A DNA stretch of 64,000 nt from Strongylocentrotus purpuratus (GCF_000002235.5 NW_022145606.1:21044539-21108538), one strand, 5' to 3'. Shown: positions 21,581 to 33,960, counted from the first letter of the stretch. The notes: generated by a model from the letters alone, not told the origin. Translations and numbers: made by a program.

Positions 21581-23130
21581 TTACTGATAACAAACAACAG
21601 TCAAAGCCTGCACACTTTGTTCACCCTGAAATCATTCAGGCTTCCTGCCGGAGCTGGGCAAACTCAGTAATTGGTGGTGATGTGATCAGCACACCATTGT
21701 GGAGCACAACATTGCTTGGAACCAGCAACCTTGACAATTTAGCCATGATTACCTCATTATTTGATGCTACATGTATATGCTACTGCCGTTTTCATTACTG
21801 TGTAATATGAATGGTGTAACGTATTTCATTGCATAGCATTTTAATTTGTATTCAACAACCACACATCAAAAATAACAAACAAAGACAATTTTCAAAAACA
21901 AGAGATAAACTCGTGCAACAATACACATGATATTGTACATTCCATAGAATAAAAGAAGAATATCTCCTCCTCCCCCCCCCCCCGTAAAAAAATGAGACAC
22001 AAAACAACGATAATATTTCAAATGGCACAGGAATTTAGTAATTGAGGGTAGTTGTATGTGGAATGGAATACCATATAATGCCTTGATCTTCCTTTTGTAA
22101 GTAAGTGAGTTGGAAAAAAGCTCCAACATTTGTGTTTTGTTATAATATCTCTTACATCATCCAACACAAGAAATATATACATATGTCATTTAATAATTAA
22201 CTATCATCAAAATGAAATCTTACATATATTGTAAATTACGTTGATATTTACATTTCATGAGCGTACTTGTCATGTCATTTATTTCGTGATACATTTTGAT
22301 AATATACCATCGCTATAAAACATATTGTAAGCGGTCATCATCATCATAATCATCATCCTCATGACCTTGCAGCACTGTTTCATTATTTGTTCTCATACTC
22401 TTTTGATTAGATCATGTATGCATCAGGAGGTCTCAGAGAAAATCAAACAATCAACCATTTAAATATTACAAGTAATCAGTATAATGTACATGTGTTGATT
22501 GTGAGCGATGACAAACTGTATAGCTTACATGCATTTTAATTACTTTATCTGTTCTAATAAACTGTATATCAAAGAATGTTTTTTCCCAAAGCAAATGATA
22601 AGATCGACAATATTAAAATGTACATGTACTGGATATTATGCTGATATGTACCCATCATGAGCGTATTCGTAAAATAAATATTTTCTTGATAGATAATGAA
22701 ATTTCGCCCTATTTAATGTTTATATTATTAAATCGAACATAAATACTTCTTGGATACATATATCAACATATTTCATAACCAAATTAAGCGATTGAAAAGG
22801 TCGAATGTTGCAAAAGATTAGTATTATGCATATATTTACATACTGTAAGTGTGTTAGATATACTTGTCTCATTTTTATACATCGGTTCTAACAAACTACA
22901 AACAAATATTGAGATATCTCGCAGGAAACTGATATAAACTACACATTTAAATCTTTAAAATACTGGGTTTATGTTGTGAACATATGCCTACTTGTAATAT
23001 GAATGATTTATAACAAATAACAAGACTTCGCAGCTCATCTGATTGTTTTATTAATCATTACATTGAAGATACTTGTTGGACACACATATCAATACATTAT
23101 AATGCGAGAAGCGTATTCAATAATTTGTTA
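21580..23130. repeat. degenerate tandem-repeat spacer, family S, block 2
   Basis: Same leader (GGAGCTGGGCAAACTCAGTAA, CATTGCTTGGAACCAG) and the same diverged units as block 1. C-run at about 21970-21983. No coding sequence is supported. Confidence 0.6.
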
Positions 23131-23319
23131 GCTATAAGTGATTGTATTCATTCATTAAGTTACTCTTTTTCTTGTTATGGTTTCACGGAGACAGGGTTTC
23201 AAAGTAATACATGTAAAAGAAGGAATACAAGAAAAACAAGTTATATATAATATATTGTAAGAATTCTTCTTCTAATAATAAAGTATCATAAAGCTCGCAA
23301 CAAGGTATTGAAAATGGCA

Positions 23320-24262
23320 CGCAAGGCATATTATCAAATATATTAATATTTTATTTCATACTTTACATAATGAATTACAGCCTGTATCACAATGGTTCAA
23401 TAGTAATAAATTGTCTTTAAAAACATCTACATCTAATTTTACATATTTTCATTATAAGCAAAATATTTAGTCAGCTGGTTCGTTGAATGCATTACATATA
23501 ATGATGTTCCGATAAAACGATTGCAATCAACTAGCTTTTTAGGTGTAATGATTTACAAAAACTTAACTTGGAATGATTATACTTGCCATTTCAAACAAAA
23601 TTTCAAGAAATATTGGTGTCATCAGCAAACTACGTCATATCTTGCAACAAAATATTTTGATGTTATTGTATAATACAATGGTTTTACCGTATTTAATGTA
23701 TTGTAATGCTGTATGGGGCAACACATACCAAACGCGATTACAATGACTGCATATATTACACAAGCGTATAGTAAGAATATTTTTGAATTCAATGCCCATT
23801 CAATACCGTTATATCAACAACTACAGTTTTTAAATATTGTTCAATTGAATCAATATTGTATATCACTCATGGTTTTTAACCATACAACTAATAAACTGCT
23901 GATTAATCTTACCACTATGATGAAATGTAAAAAAATCTATTCATAATTATTATACTAGAAATCCTGATAACTATTTTATTGAAAAATGTCCATCAAAAGT
24001 TCTTTATTTACTTTAAGACACACAGGCCCGAAAATATGGAATTCTCTCCCCAGAGATATCCGTGATACTACTTTCTTTAACTCTTTTAAATCTAACATCA
24101 CAAATACTTCATCTGTTCTTAAATCTATAATAATCTTTGCATGTAAATAAGTTTCCTATGTTTCCATTTTGTTTGTGTTCTGTGTTTTCTATATTATATA
24201 TGATATGTATCTTATATGTTTTTTAATGATTTGAATTAAAATAAAACTTGAAAATTTGAAAC
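23320..24262 (+). mobile_element. 3' end of a LINE with RT thumb/C-terminal region
   Basis: Broken translation blocks in order: a FNSNKLSLKTS segment, FLGVMI near 23540, ILMLLYNTMVLPYLMYCN near 23660, the YSKNIFEF..LLYQQLQFLN-type C-terminal region near 23770, and finally GPKIWNSLPRDIRD near 24030. The tail near 24240 (AATTAAAATAAAACTTGAAA) is the 3' terminus. It has several stops and frameshifts and is inactive. It lies just downstream of the TRIM-like gene at 24292, so it may sit in that gene's 3' untranslated region. Confidence 0.8.
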
Positions 24263-24291
24263 TAATCAAACATGACTTGATTTAGACTCTT

Positions 24292-26094
24292 TTAGAGGGT
24301 AAATCTGTTTTTGAATACGAGAATGTTGTCGCCATCGCAAGCAATCAGTTTCCCTGATGACGTCATAATCACCTTGGATAATAGAAGGTGACCCCTTCTA
24401 ATCAGTAGTCTAGGTGATAGAGGAAATGACACCACTCTTTTCTTCTTCACACCACTCTTACTCAGCACGTGATGAATTACGCAAGTCTTGTACTCGTCAT
24501 GATCTGATGTCACGACGTAGAGGTCGTCTGTCATAGGATCAATGCAGGCATTCAAGATCACACCGCTGCGGGGGATTTCCCTTTGAGCACCCTGTCTGTC
24601 GATAATGAACACTCTGTGATCGGGTGGTGAGGGATGAGCGATGATGTGACCTGACGATAGCATACCATGCATTATTACATTCTGTTTACATGTGATGGTA
24701 TTCGTGATATTACCATCAGCTGGGTTGATGACGTATATCTTAGACTGAGACCACTCAGCAGCGATGATCATCCCATCCTGGTCAACAGCTACATTCACCC
24801 GTGTGAAAGCACACGTTGTATTTGTTGGTATTGTGACGTCAGTGATGTACTTCCATCGTCTGTCATACACACTGATGCATGCAGTCAAAGTGTTCCCTGT
24901 ACAATTCATGGTAGAATTACCGCATACTACCTTGTCATCATTCAGCAATGCAAATGATTCTACCGATGATGTACCATTCCTGGTTATCACTCTCTGAGTG
25001 TGTTTAGTGTTCATATCTAACATGTATGCATGCACAGTAGATGCATCTGTGATGATCACACTACATTCATCTATGCATCCTACAATGATCGGGAATGTGA
25101 ATTTATCTTTGAAATTGATTGTATCAATGAGCTTCCACTCCCCATCATACCCATCAATCCTGCCATCGTACTTCTCTCTCCCAGCACCCTTCACAAACCT
25201 CACACCTGATATGGCACCAGTGATTTGTTTCACCCCACCCTTATTCATTGGCTTCTTAATTTCACCACTCACTGATGTCTTCACACGATGCCCATCTTTG
25301 ATGACATTTTTATCATATCTGAGTACTGTTTTAAGTGTCTGTATTATAGTTTCTGTGGTTTTTGTGTCATCTTGCCATGATTTCTCTAACTCACCAATTG
25401 TTCTTTCTTTCTCTTCAGCGATGTTATCAATGTCTGTTTGGAGGCCATGTTGTTTATTGTCGATTGATTCTCGTCTTTTCTCTGCATTTATACGGTTTAA
25501 TTCGAGTCGTTTTTCCCTCTCTTCATCGTTCTGTCGAATCTTTTTATTGATCTTTTGAATTTCCTTGTGGAGTTTTTTATTCTTCTCATCAATCTCATGT
25601 TTGATTCTTGCATTATCCTCCTTCTCTTTGTCTTTGTCTTTTTGGATCGCTTCATTGATTACCGAATCGACTTCATCTTTCAAAGCTTGTAGATGGTTGT
25701 CGGTGTCTTTCTTACACTCACGAATCTGATCTCCATAAACTCGACATAGCTTTAATTTGTCATTTGCCATTTCTTTTAGAGTCATTAGACTCACTTTACT
25801 TTCCATGATGGCGCCCTCTATATCCTGTTGCACGCAAGACTGCTGATGATTTCTTAAATTGCATAAATAACACAGTGCTATACTATGTGTTTTGCAAAAC
25901 AGTTTGATTTCTTCATCATGCTTCTTACAATGAAGACCGGGGCCTCCCTTTCTTGCTTTTCCGATGCACCCCTCTTTGGAGGCGCATTCATTGCACAGCT
26001 TCTTCTTCTCCTTAAGGTAGTACGTCACATCTTTAATTGCCTCACAGTTCTCTCCTTCACAGATGTCTTCTGCAGAGCTGAAGTTTGCCGCCAT
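24292..26094 (-). CDS. TRIM-like protein 1: B-box, coiled-coil, beta-propeller; no RING
   Basis: Intact 600-aa coding exon. Residues 12-43 form a first Cys-rich finger (C12, C17, C34, C37, C43). Residues 56-87 form a B-box2 with C56, H59, C67, H70, C75, C78, H83, C87. A long charged coiled coil follows (about 95-260). The C-terminal 300 residues have repeating propeller-like blades (VGCIDECSVIITD, NVAVDQDGMIIAAEW, LNACIDPMTDDLYVV, SSGKLIACDGDNILVF), probably NHL/YVTN-like. There is no RING, so ubiquitin-ligase activity of its own is not expected; B-box/coiled-coil proteins usually act as oligomeric scaffolds in the cytoplasm. The ATG is in the shared context at the start of exon 2, 18 nt after a splice acceptor. 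It has three relatives in the window, and a LINE lies just downstream. Confidence 0.9.
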   Translation of the reverse strand: MAANFSSAEDICEGENCEAIKDVTYYLKEKKKLCNECASKEGCIGKARKGGPGLHCKKHDEEIKLFCKTHSIALCYLCNLRNHQQSCVQQDIEGAIMESKVSLMTLKEMANDKLKLCRVYGDQIRECKKDTDNHLQALKDEVDSVINEAIQKDKDKEKEDNARIKHEIDEKNKKLHKEIQKINKKIRQNDEEREKRLELNRINAEKRRESIDNKQHGLQTDIDNIAEEKERTIGELEKSWQDDTKTTETIIQTLKTVLRYDKNVIKDGHRVKTSVSGEIKKPMNKGGVKQITGAISGVRFVKGAGREKYDGRIDGYDGEWKLIDTINFKDKFTFPIIVGCIDECSVIITDASTVHAYMLDMNTKHTQRVITRNGTSSVESFALLNDDKVVCGNSTMNCTGNTLTACISVYDRRWKYITDVTIPTNTTCAFTRVNVAVDQDGMIIAAEWSQSKIYVINPADGNITNTITCKQNVIMHGMLSSGHIIAHPSPPDHRVFIIDRQGAQREIPRSGVILNACIDPMTDDLYVVTSDHDEYKTCVIHHVLSKSGVKKKRVVSFPLSPRLLIRRGHLLLSKVIMTSSGKLIACDGDNILVFKNRFTL

Positions 26095-26430
26095 TCTTAT
26101 CAGAGTAATGACCTGTAGACAAAAAAATACAAGAGAGAAAGAGAGAGAGAGAAAGAGTGTGGGGGGGGGGGTAGAAAAGGAGATAGGATGGATGGGGACG
26201 GAAAGACAGAAGGGAAAGGAATGAAGAGAGGAATGAGGAATGGAGGGAGAGAGAAGGATGGAGGAAGGATGAGAGAAGTAGGGATGGGTGAAGGGAGAAA
26301 GAAGAAGGGAAGGTCAGGAAGGATTGGGAGCCACGGAGGGAGGAAGAGAAAGAGGGTAGAAGAAAAGTGAAAAAGAAAGGGATTGAAGGAGAGAGAGAGG
26401 GAGTGAGGGACCGAGCGAGAGGAAAACGAT
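26095..26430 (-). promoter_or_regulatory. splice acceptor and polypyrimidine intron end of TRIM-like gene 1
   Basis: On the minus strand the intron ends TTTTTGTCTACAG and exon 2 begins GTCATTACTCTGATAAGA then ATG. The boundary is at 26112/26113. A long CT-rich tract (GA-rich on the plus strand, about 26113-26430, including a G-run at 26160) precedes it. The same arrangement occurs in all four TRIM-like copies, which supports a non-coding first exon further upstream. Confidence 0.7.
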
Positions 26431-26659
26431 ATGATTGATTTTAAAAAATGACCTCCATTTATAATAATTTCGCATGCACATTACAAAAAGATAATGGTAG
26501 TGTATTTCCTTCGGTGAAATTGGTACTTTCTACTGGCTTTCTAGTGATTAGACAACATGGAATTCATAGTATTGTAGTAAGATTTCTCAAAATAATTTTG
26601 ATTGACAAAGTTAATGATTTAAAGCAAAAACGTCCATGTTGATCTTGTTTTTTGTAACA

Positions 26660-27183
26660 TATACTTTAAAAAATGTTGGGTAAAAGAAAATTGCCCAATT
26701 TTACCCAACTTGAGGGCGATTATTTGTCCGACCAATTATTGGGTAAATTAAAGATTTTGCAAGATTTAATAAGTGTTGGTTTAAACAAAAAATAAAAATT
26801 TGGACTAACAGAAAAATCACCCAATCTGAAATCACCTAATCCTCACTAGTTAGGCAAATAAGTCGGATACAACATTATATAATTATTATATCTCTCATAT
26901 TACAAAAAATGTTGGGTAAAAGAAAATTGCCCAATTTTTACCCAACTTGAGGGCGATTATGTGTCCGACCAATTATTGGGTAAAATTAAAAAAATTGCAT
27001 GATTTACCCAGTGTTGGATAAACAAAAAAATACCCAACCTTTGACCAACAAACAATCACCTAATCCTCACTATTTGGGCAAATCAGTCGGATAAAATATT
27101 TTAAAATTATTATATTACATATAAAAGGACATTAGTGCCGCGGCGGGATAGTAACATGTGCCCAACTTTTTGTTTACAGTGTA
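26660..27183. mobile_element. MITE with TACACTGTAAA-type ends and internal duplication
   Basis: The ends are TATACTTTAAA (left) and the complement of TACACTGTAAA (right, ending 27183). Inside are two copies of a roughly 235-bp unit (from about 26672 and 26908), both starting TGTTGGGTAAAAGAAAATTG and containing GAGGGCGATTATKTGTCCGA. Bases 27127-27150 are the complement of the B-box-proximal part of the SINE at 32402, a small embedded remnant. Confidence 0.6.
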
Positions 27184-27189
27184 GGGTTA

Positions 27190-27830
27190 AGATCGTATAA
27201 TAATAATAATAATAATAAATCATATTTATAAGGCGCTTAACACTGGTGTCTCTAAGCGCACCATAGTCTGACTAAAACAAAACTTATAATAAACACACAA
27301 CTTATACATCTGTTCTTTATTCAATAAATCATGCATAATTATATAATAATGAAACTAAGAGTGAGATCAAACATACATGAGGTCAAACATAGGATCAAAC
27401 ATAAAATCGAACAAACAAGAAATAAGACGGTGTGCACCTCCTTTCACCAACTCACAACTGCAGAATATTATTCATGAATTGAAAAGGTGCGTTTTCAGCA
27501 CTAAGGACTTGAACTGGTCAAGAGAACTAATATTATGAAAGTGCGCTGGTAATTTATTACAAGGAAAGGGGCATTTACTAAGAAAGCTCGATCGCCATAT
27601 TTTGTAACGGTACAAGGTCCAAGGGTTAACTGCAAGGTTGATGATGATCGAAGAGGTCTTAAAGAACTAGAAGAATGTAAGGAAATCAAATCTGAAATAT
27701 ATTTAGGGGCTTGGCCATGGAGAATTTTGTATGTAAGAAGAAGAACTTTAAATGTTATACGATGGTGTATGGGAAGCCAATGAAGAGAACGCAATATTGA
27801 GGTTATGTGCTCAAACTTTCTCGAGAGAGT
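27190..27830 (-). mobile_element. 3' end of an L2/CR1-like LINE
   Basis: On the minus strand the C-terminal RT-region signature is clear: LHWLPIHHRITFKVLLLTYK, HGQAPKYISDLI, LRSSSTLQL, KYGDRAFLVNAP. The 3' end (plus strand 27195-27250) carries the (TAA)n tail next to AAGGCGCTTA. It is truncated at 5' and has stops. Confidence 0.85.
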
Positions 27831-28126
27831 AACACAAGTAGGTACGAATGCGGAAGGCCAGAAAAGATGTATGCGCTCGTATACGCTCTTTTATAGCAAT
27901 GTACGTATTATCACATGTGGGAGCAATGTATGCAGCGCATTTTTAGCTGCAAAGAAAAGGTGTTACGATATAAAATACACTTTGGAATGGATTGGACTAT
28001 GCCCTGACTACGTTATTATGAACCAACATTGTGACGTATTTTATAGATAGTGTTACTAACCGAATGCTCCACACATCATGCAATGTATTATTACACGGAA
28101 ACAGATTCAAACCATTATGTCAATCA

Positions 28127-28165
28127 CTAAGGGGGGGGGGTTGAGGGTTGAACCCCCCCCCCCTT
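28127..28165. repeat. G-run/C-run palindrome
   Basis: (G)10, TTGAGGGTTGAA, (C)11, then TTGGTATTT. An almost identical arrangement stands at 62764-62822 beside the truncated TRIM-like copy 4. C-rich runs also lie at 28281-28300 and 28613-28630. Confidence 0.6.
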
Positions 28166-28369
28166 GGTATTTGTTATGTTTGTAACCCCCCCTAAACGCC
28201 CCCTTTCTTTCTTCTTTTTGTTTTAATTATAGAAAAAAGAAGAAAAAAAATATGCCCATGGCTGACCTAAAGAAGTTGACCTCCCCCCCCCCCCCCCTCC
28301 ACCGATGAAAAATGTAAAATTTTCAAATTTCGAGAAAAAAAAAGTATCCTCTTACCCCGTCTTAAAGAC

Positions 28370-28985
28370 GAATCTTTCATTCTTGAAATTTTAACCCTGT
28401 GTAGTCAACTAAAATACAAGGGCACCCAGGTCAATTTTCAATGGATTCCCAGTCACTGTGGTATACAACACAATGAAATAACAGATAAGTTTGCTAAAGC
28501 AGGACTAAAGAAATATAGAAATCAACAACGGTCTTACCAGAGCAGAATCAAATTACGTTATAAAGAAAACAATACTACATAGAGATATGGCAAAAAAAAT
28601 GGAATGACACATCACCCCCCCCCCCCTCCCTTACGGGAAACGCAAACTTTACTTGAACAACAGAAATAACGAATCTATTCTCCATCGCCTAAGAATGGGG
28701 AACTTAGGTTTAAATGTAAATCTATTTGAATTGAATAAACACGAGACTGGTCATTGTTCAAATTTTGAGCATGAAAAAAAAAAAAACAGTCAACCATTTC
28801 TTATGCAAGTGCCCGCTCTTCCTTATAGAGAGAGCCATGCTCATTACAGAATCTGGCATAGAAAATGAAAAGGCAATCCCAATACTCCTGAAATCCACAC
28901 ACATTAACCACCAGCACGCTCTGGTCAACTTCGTAGTTAGAACTAAAAGGGTACACTTGTACCCCTACTAACCATGCACCTTGCA
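28370..28985 (+). mobile_element. LINE fragment with RNase H domain and C-terminal Cys/His region
   Basis: Readable blocks: an RNase H segment FQWIPSHCGIQHNEITDKF followed by AKAGLK (28430-28510), then a downstream Cys/His-type motif (HETGHCSNFEHE, HFLCKCPLF) near 28740-28830 as in LINEs whose ORF2 ends with RNase H plus a zinc-knuckle region (I/Ingi-like clades). It has several frameshifts and a C-run inside and is inactive. Confidence 0.7.
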
Positions 28986-28989
28986 CCAC

Positions 28990-29356
28990 ACATACATATT
29001 TGAGCCCAAGAAGTTTCGCTTTTTTATAGTGAGTGATACATGAAGAGGAAGAAGAGTGAAAACAAAAATATAGACGAGAGAACTGCTTATATAATCGTTT
29101 AGAATCTCATGTATATGTTCTTTTTCTTATTGGTTTTCGGACAAAACTTTGAAGAAACGCGGTTGAGACGACTAGACGTATTGGTGGACGTCGGAGGGCC
29201 TAGGCTCAGCATTAGGCTGAGTTGAGAAGCTTGACACAATGTACCGTGTCCGAGCTGGTCCTTGGGCGTCCTATATAGCTGATAATCCTTTTGTTCGCCA
29301 GCCACTGAATTCTTCAACATAAACAGTTTAATCCAATTTATCAAAATATATATATT

Positions 29357-29401
<45 letters not shown>

Positions 29402-31460
29402 TTAAAGGGGAAAAAACCCTAAAAGAAGAGACGTAAATATTCACTTCTGAATGACAAACGCCTATAAACCAAAACAACAACAACAACAACAACAACAATT
29501 TAGCTGATAAAAAAGACCGTACGAAGGTACATCGACTGTTTGGTTGATCCTGAGTTTTCTTCGTTTTTAATGCAAAACTGAAGGTATGTTAAATTTTGTG
29601 CTATTATTTTCTTACAAGTGTATATCATGCTGGGATTGTACTTGTATCTTTAATCCTTTGACGTACGAAAAGTGGTAACGTGAGCCCGTAATGGTATTGA
29701 CTGTGCTACGGTACATGACACACGTGAAAGTGGTTGTTGTTTTGTAGAGTAAATCTTTGTAATATTCCTCAAGGAATTGCTAGAGATGCTGAAATGTCTC
29801 ATAATAGTTGTCAGTTATTTGGAAACATTTATTATTGTTGGTTTGAGGTCAATATCTCATTAATTCGAGAGTATACATGAGACCTATTTTTCTTACGCTT
29901 TAGGATTTATTTTATTTATTTTTGATATTTTTAGGCAAAATTTGAGTGATTCACTTTACGATTAACCTTGTTTAAATCGTTTTTTGTTTTAATAGTTAGG
30001 AAAGAGAATGGATCTTTGCAATGTGATTTATAATATGCTAATGATAGTTGTTTATGATTCATAAACAAGACAAAGACAATATATTTATTACTTTGCTTTA
30101 AAGAAGACAACATTTATTGAAGTATAGAAGTGAAAGAAATAGTTACATGATAAGAGTTTGAACATGAATCTCAATATGTCTAGTTGCTTTACTCTAGTCT
30201 CAAACTTGATTAAAACTCTTTGAAGGTCGTGTATTTACTTAAAAAAGATATTCATTGATTTTAAAAACTAACTTTTTTTTCATTATTGCAAAGTTGAAAC
30301 TTTGATTCGACGAGGTAATCAAAATTCAATGCTTGGAAACATTCGAAGTAATGATTATTATAAATTACAAAACGCTTAAATACAGCCCCGGCATAGCAAC
30401 TGAAGAGCTCTCCGAACGCTGCTGAGATGTGTGAGATCACAGTATGGACATGACTTGCACAAGCAGACGATGTCCCATGACTTCTCACACATTTTCAGTG
30501 CCTGTGTTTTCATCTTCTCTTGAGTTCTTTCTCTTACTTCACTACCGTCAGGCTAAATGTATACTCCATTGCCTCACTCAAAACCCCTCGCATGGTTTTA
30601 TTTTGATGAAAAATGCAGCGATACAAAAATAAAGGAATCTGTCGTTTGTCAACAAAATAAGACGCCATTGCACATTTAGCGGCACACACCGGGGTATGTT
30701 CGGCGTTTCAAGAGGGAACAAATGCCGTCCTAAATATCATTCGGGGGGGGGGGGGGGTTCAACTTGAAAGTCTGGTTTCTTTGACTGTTAATTAACCCCT
30801 ATACCGTGTATTTACAAGCAAAAGATTTAAGTTATGGTTTGACATGCCATTAGATTTATATACACTAAACTCATTATAATTTGACAAATAATAGCTTTGT
30901 TATTATGTTCATTCTCTATGGGATGTCGTCTGCTTGGGCAGTGTTGGTCCATATAGTGACGTCATTAAAACATCGTTATTCTTCCGGCGAATCTCTCGTA
31001 TATCCCAGCTGCTATGGAGGTGGTTGTATTTTTATTTTTATAAATCACCCGATATGTAGTTGACCTAAAACTTGTACGATTGCCATATGTTAGCTTACCA
31101 GTTTCTAGTGATACATTAGTTGACATATTTGTGATTTTCTTTGAATTTCACCTTTAAGTTTGCATACAAAGAAAGCCTTCTAGAGAAAAGAACATATTAC
31201 AAATGAAAGTGTAGAAAGTATTAATGCTTTTTCCAGTTTAAATAGTTTCAATCATTACTACTTTGTTAAAGGAAAATTGTGTACTTTGAAACAATAGTCA
31301 TTCTTTGTTTTATCTTTGTTATTCACTACAGGATTCACACACAGTTGTTGAATATGCTATTCAGCACCACTACTGAGATACTTCCAAGTATTCTGCAGGA
31401 TATTAAAATGAAGCTATAACTAAGCACACGCCTCCTTTCGTGGTTATTGTAGCAACGTGG
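28990..31460. other. gene-free stretch inside the inferred TRIM-like gene 1 intron
   Basis: No gene is supported. It contains (AT)n at about 29345-29397, (CAA)n at about 29478-29500 and a G-run at about 30746-30760. The short open frames at 30261-30488 and 30881-31063 have no recognisable product. Confidence 0.5.
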
Positions 31461-32240
31461 GTTTTTGACACGGTCTTTAACAACGGTTTTATATGGATGC
31501 CATGCTGCCAGAATTATGACACGATTCGGGTGATGAGAGATATACAAAGGTAGACATGTAAATAGACATACAGTGGAAGATATAAATAACACTTTCTCTA
31601 ATGGTATCGGCCATAATCTTTCTGAAAACGATTACAAACGTGTATTATATTTTAACTTTCATCTTTCATCTTCATGATAAGACAAACATACCCTGTTTTC
31701 ACCTGTTTCTCCTTTTATTGCATTTTAAAGATTTTTTTTCTGTATCCACTTCTTTCTATGTCTACAACTTTGTTCACATCAAAATGACCTACACACATTG
31801 TACAGCTCACCTTATTTACCGGTTTCTTGCGATTTTAACCTTCCTAGTGTAAAGTCAGAAAGAAAGTTGATCTCCTAGATCCTCCTTTTATAAATGATAA
31901 TGTTGGAAGAAGAACAGTCTGTTCATCCAACCTCTTGCAATGTTGGTATTGGGTGCAAAACAAGATGACGTTTAGTTGTATGCCATCCAACATCAAACTG
32001 ATGCTCACTTGGTACAAATTTGCAAACAAATTCATTTGCATTTTTACTCATGCCTGCATACAGTGCATAAAATATGAAAAGTGGAGAACAATTAAATAAT
32101 TGCCCCACAAACACACAATAAAGGAGCGTTGACAAAAGATGCGCTCTGATGCTCTTCATGAATAGATTTCAATATGAATCGTAGCTGTCTAACATCAAAT
32201 GGATACATTAACATACCTTTTAAAGGTAATGCAACGTTTT
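31460..32240 (-). repeat. spacer cassette R1 with TATA and splice donor
   Basis: First member of a family repeated eight times between here and 55.5 kb. On the minus strand it holds TATAAAAGG (31884-31892), the conserved block CAACTTTCTTTCTGACTT, and then the donor AATAAG/GTGAGC with the boundary at 31810/31811. The distance from TATA to donor is 82 bp. Upstream are the shared blocks AACTGATGCTCACTTGG and GGAGCGTTGACAAAAGATG (plus-strand wording). The inferred role is promoter plus non-coding exon 1 of TRIM-like gene 1, 5.7 kb upstream of its coding exon. Confidence 0.6.
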
Positions 32241-32401
32241 AGGAAATTTTGAAAATTGGATAGATAGTAATTCTTTAAAATTGTGATATATTTGGATGCT
32301 TCTGTGGGTGTAATACAATAACTAGAAAATTGAGCCCCTAAACTACTTCTGCCTTCTAGAAATTTACCGGTGCTCCCGGTAAATTTCAAATATTTCAAAT
32401 A

Positions 32402-32695
32402 GCGCCCAAGTAGAGGTTTTGTTGTCGAGTGGATATGTCGCCGGACTGTCCATCTCAAGGTCCGGGGTTCGAGTCCCGCCGCGGCACTAATGTCCTTTGG
32501 CAAGACATTTATCTACATTTGCCTCACTCAACCCAGGTGATGTAAATAGGTAACTGGCACGAATCAATTTCTTGAATGCTCGAGCGCTGTAATGGCAGCT
32601 ATGCTAAAGCCAGGGCAATATTAAATGCGCCTCGGAATAGAATTTCTCGATAGACGGCGCTATAGAAATGCCTATTAATATTATTATATTTAGGG
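32402..32695 (+). mobile_element. tRNA-derived SINE with L2-like tail
   Basis: The head carries an A-box-like TGTCGAGTGGATA and a B-box GGTTCGAGTCCCG, the two parts of a pol III promoter at tRNA spacing. The body contains TTGGCAAGACATTTATC. The tail GGCGCTATAGAAATGCC plus (TATTAT)n resembles the 3' ends of the LINEs at 20.8 and 27.2 kb, as expected for a SINE mobilised by an L2-type LINE. Confidence 0.85.
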
Positions 32696-32999
32696 CCTTT
32701 CCATGGTAGCTGTGACCATGACAATCTCAAGATATGCAGTTCTGATGCATAAATCGGTCGATAGTAGTCAACAAACATTGTTTTAAAGCTAAAGTAATAT
32801 TAGTCTTGGGAGGGCGCTATACAACATAACCGCGACAACGATCATTGAAAATTATAAAATCGCGTATGCTTCAATATGTTCATTTAAACCATATTGATGA
32901 CCCCATACTAAAAATTTGTTTTATCTTTAATGTCGTTAGACACGTTTGTTCAGATTTACGTCTCTAGATTATCACTATAACGAGTCTTGAGAATTACAT

Positions 33000-33550
33000 G
33001 CGGGATCATTTAGCTTAATGGTTTGTACCCTAAGTGTATGTTGCGCCCCTTCTCTTTTTTCTCCCATATTTCACTGGTGCCCCTTCATTGGCTGGACCCT
33101 TGCTACAGCACAAACAAATATCTTAACGAGCTCTCATTATGATTATATGTTATCATTTGTCTCTCTATCTCCCTTCTCTCTTTCCATTTGAATCCCCTTT
33201 TCTCTTGCACTCTTTCTCCCCTTCTCTCTCTTTCTCTTCCTCTATGAATTCCTTTCACCCCCATCTCTCTCTCTCTTTCCATCTTTGTTTTCGCCAACTT
33301 TCGCACTATCTCTGTATATAGCCCAAACCCCTCAAAAATGTCGTATCAAACAAACAACTTTAAACTTTTTGTCATCTAAGTTTTCCTCCAAATACCTCTG
33401 TTTCTTTTTTTCCCGTCACAATAATCATAAGTTCCTCGTACTAATACAAATACGGGCATATTTTTTGAGTGCCAGCATCTCATTCGAAAACATACTTTTT
33501 GGAATATAAATATTGGGATTAAGCGAATGTAACATTTGAATCAGTCATCT
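33000..33550. repeat. CCAAT-bearing spacer block with CT tract (cassette part)
   Basis: The block GTACCCTAAGTGTATGTTGCGCCCCTTCTC, here quoted in pieces (GTACCCTAAGTGTATG, TTGCGCCCCTTCTC), then CATTGGCTGGACCC (minus strand: CCAGCCAATG, a CCAAT box), is followed by an impure CT tract (33150-33300). The same series recurs at 42560-43050 and 46110-46620, and inverted at 35400-35560. Confidence 0.6.
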
Positions 33551-33579
33551 CGCTGCCAGGATTCATCCATATTTAATTT

Positions 33580-33960
33580 TTAATCAATTTGGCGACAGTA
33601 ACGCGAACGAGTGGGAAAAGAAAGTTAATTATGGCATAATTTTGATATCGATATAGAATACAATAAATAAGGTATATCCCCCCTCATGCATGCACACAGT
33701 ACAAGAACATGGAAAAAAAATATTCATTGCCCCACAAACACACAATATAGGAGCGTTGACGAAAGATGTGCTCTGATGCACTTTGTGAATAGAATAACAT
33801 GAATATGAATCGTAGCTGTCTAACATCAAATGAATACATTCACATTCATTCTGATTTCATTAGAGGCGTTACTGGATGGAGGAGGGAGTATGCATATCCA
33901 TTCCCTAACAATAAATTGTTTTCTAGGAAGAACTTTGAGATGTAACGAAACGAGGGTGCG
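33580..33960 (-). repeat. truncated spacer cassette R2
   Basis: Keeps CATGCACACAGT, CCCCACAAACACACAATATAGG and AGCGTTGACGAAAGATGTGC, but the TATA/donor part is missing. No gene. Confidence 0.55.

Noticed and set aside
28370-28985. RNase H segment as an LTR-element remnant
   Set aside because: The Cys/His-rich region after RNase H and the absence of terminal repeats fit a LINE better.
31844-32159. Minus-strand open frames with SEHQFDVGWH in spacer cassette R1
   Set aside because: The frame is not kept in cassettes R3 and R7, where stops and shifts appear, so it behaves as non-coding repeat.
32402-32475. Functional tRNA gene
   Set aside because: A- and B-boxes are present, but the cloverleaf is incomplete and a SINE body and LINE-like tail follow; it is a SINE head.
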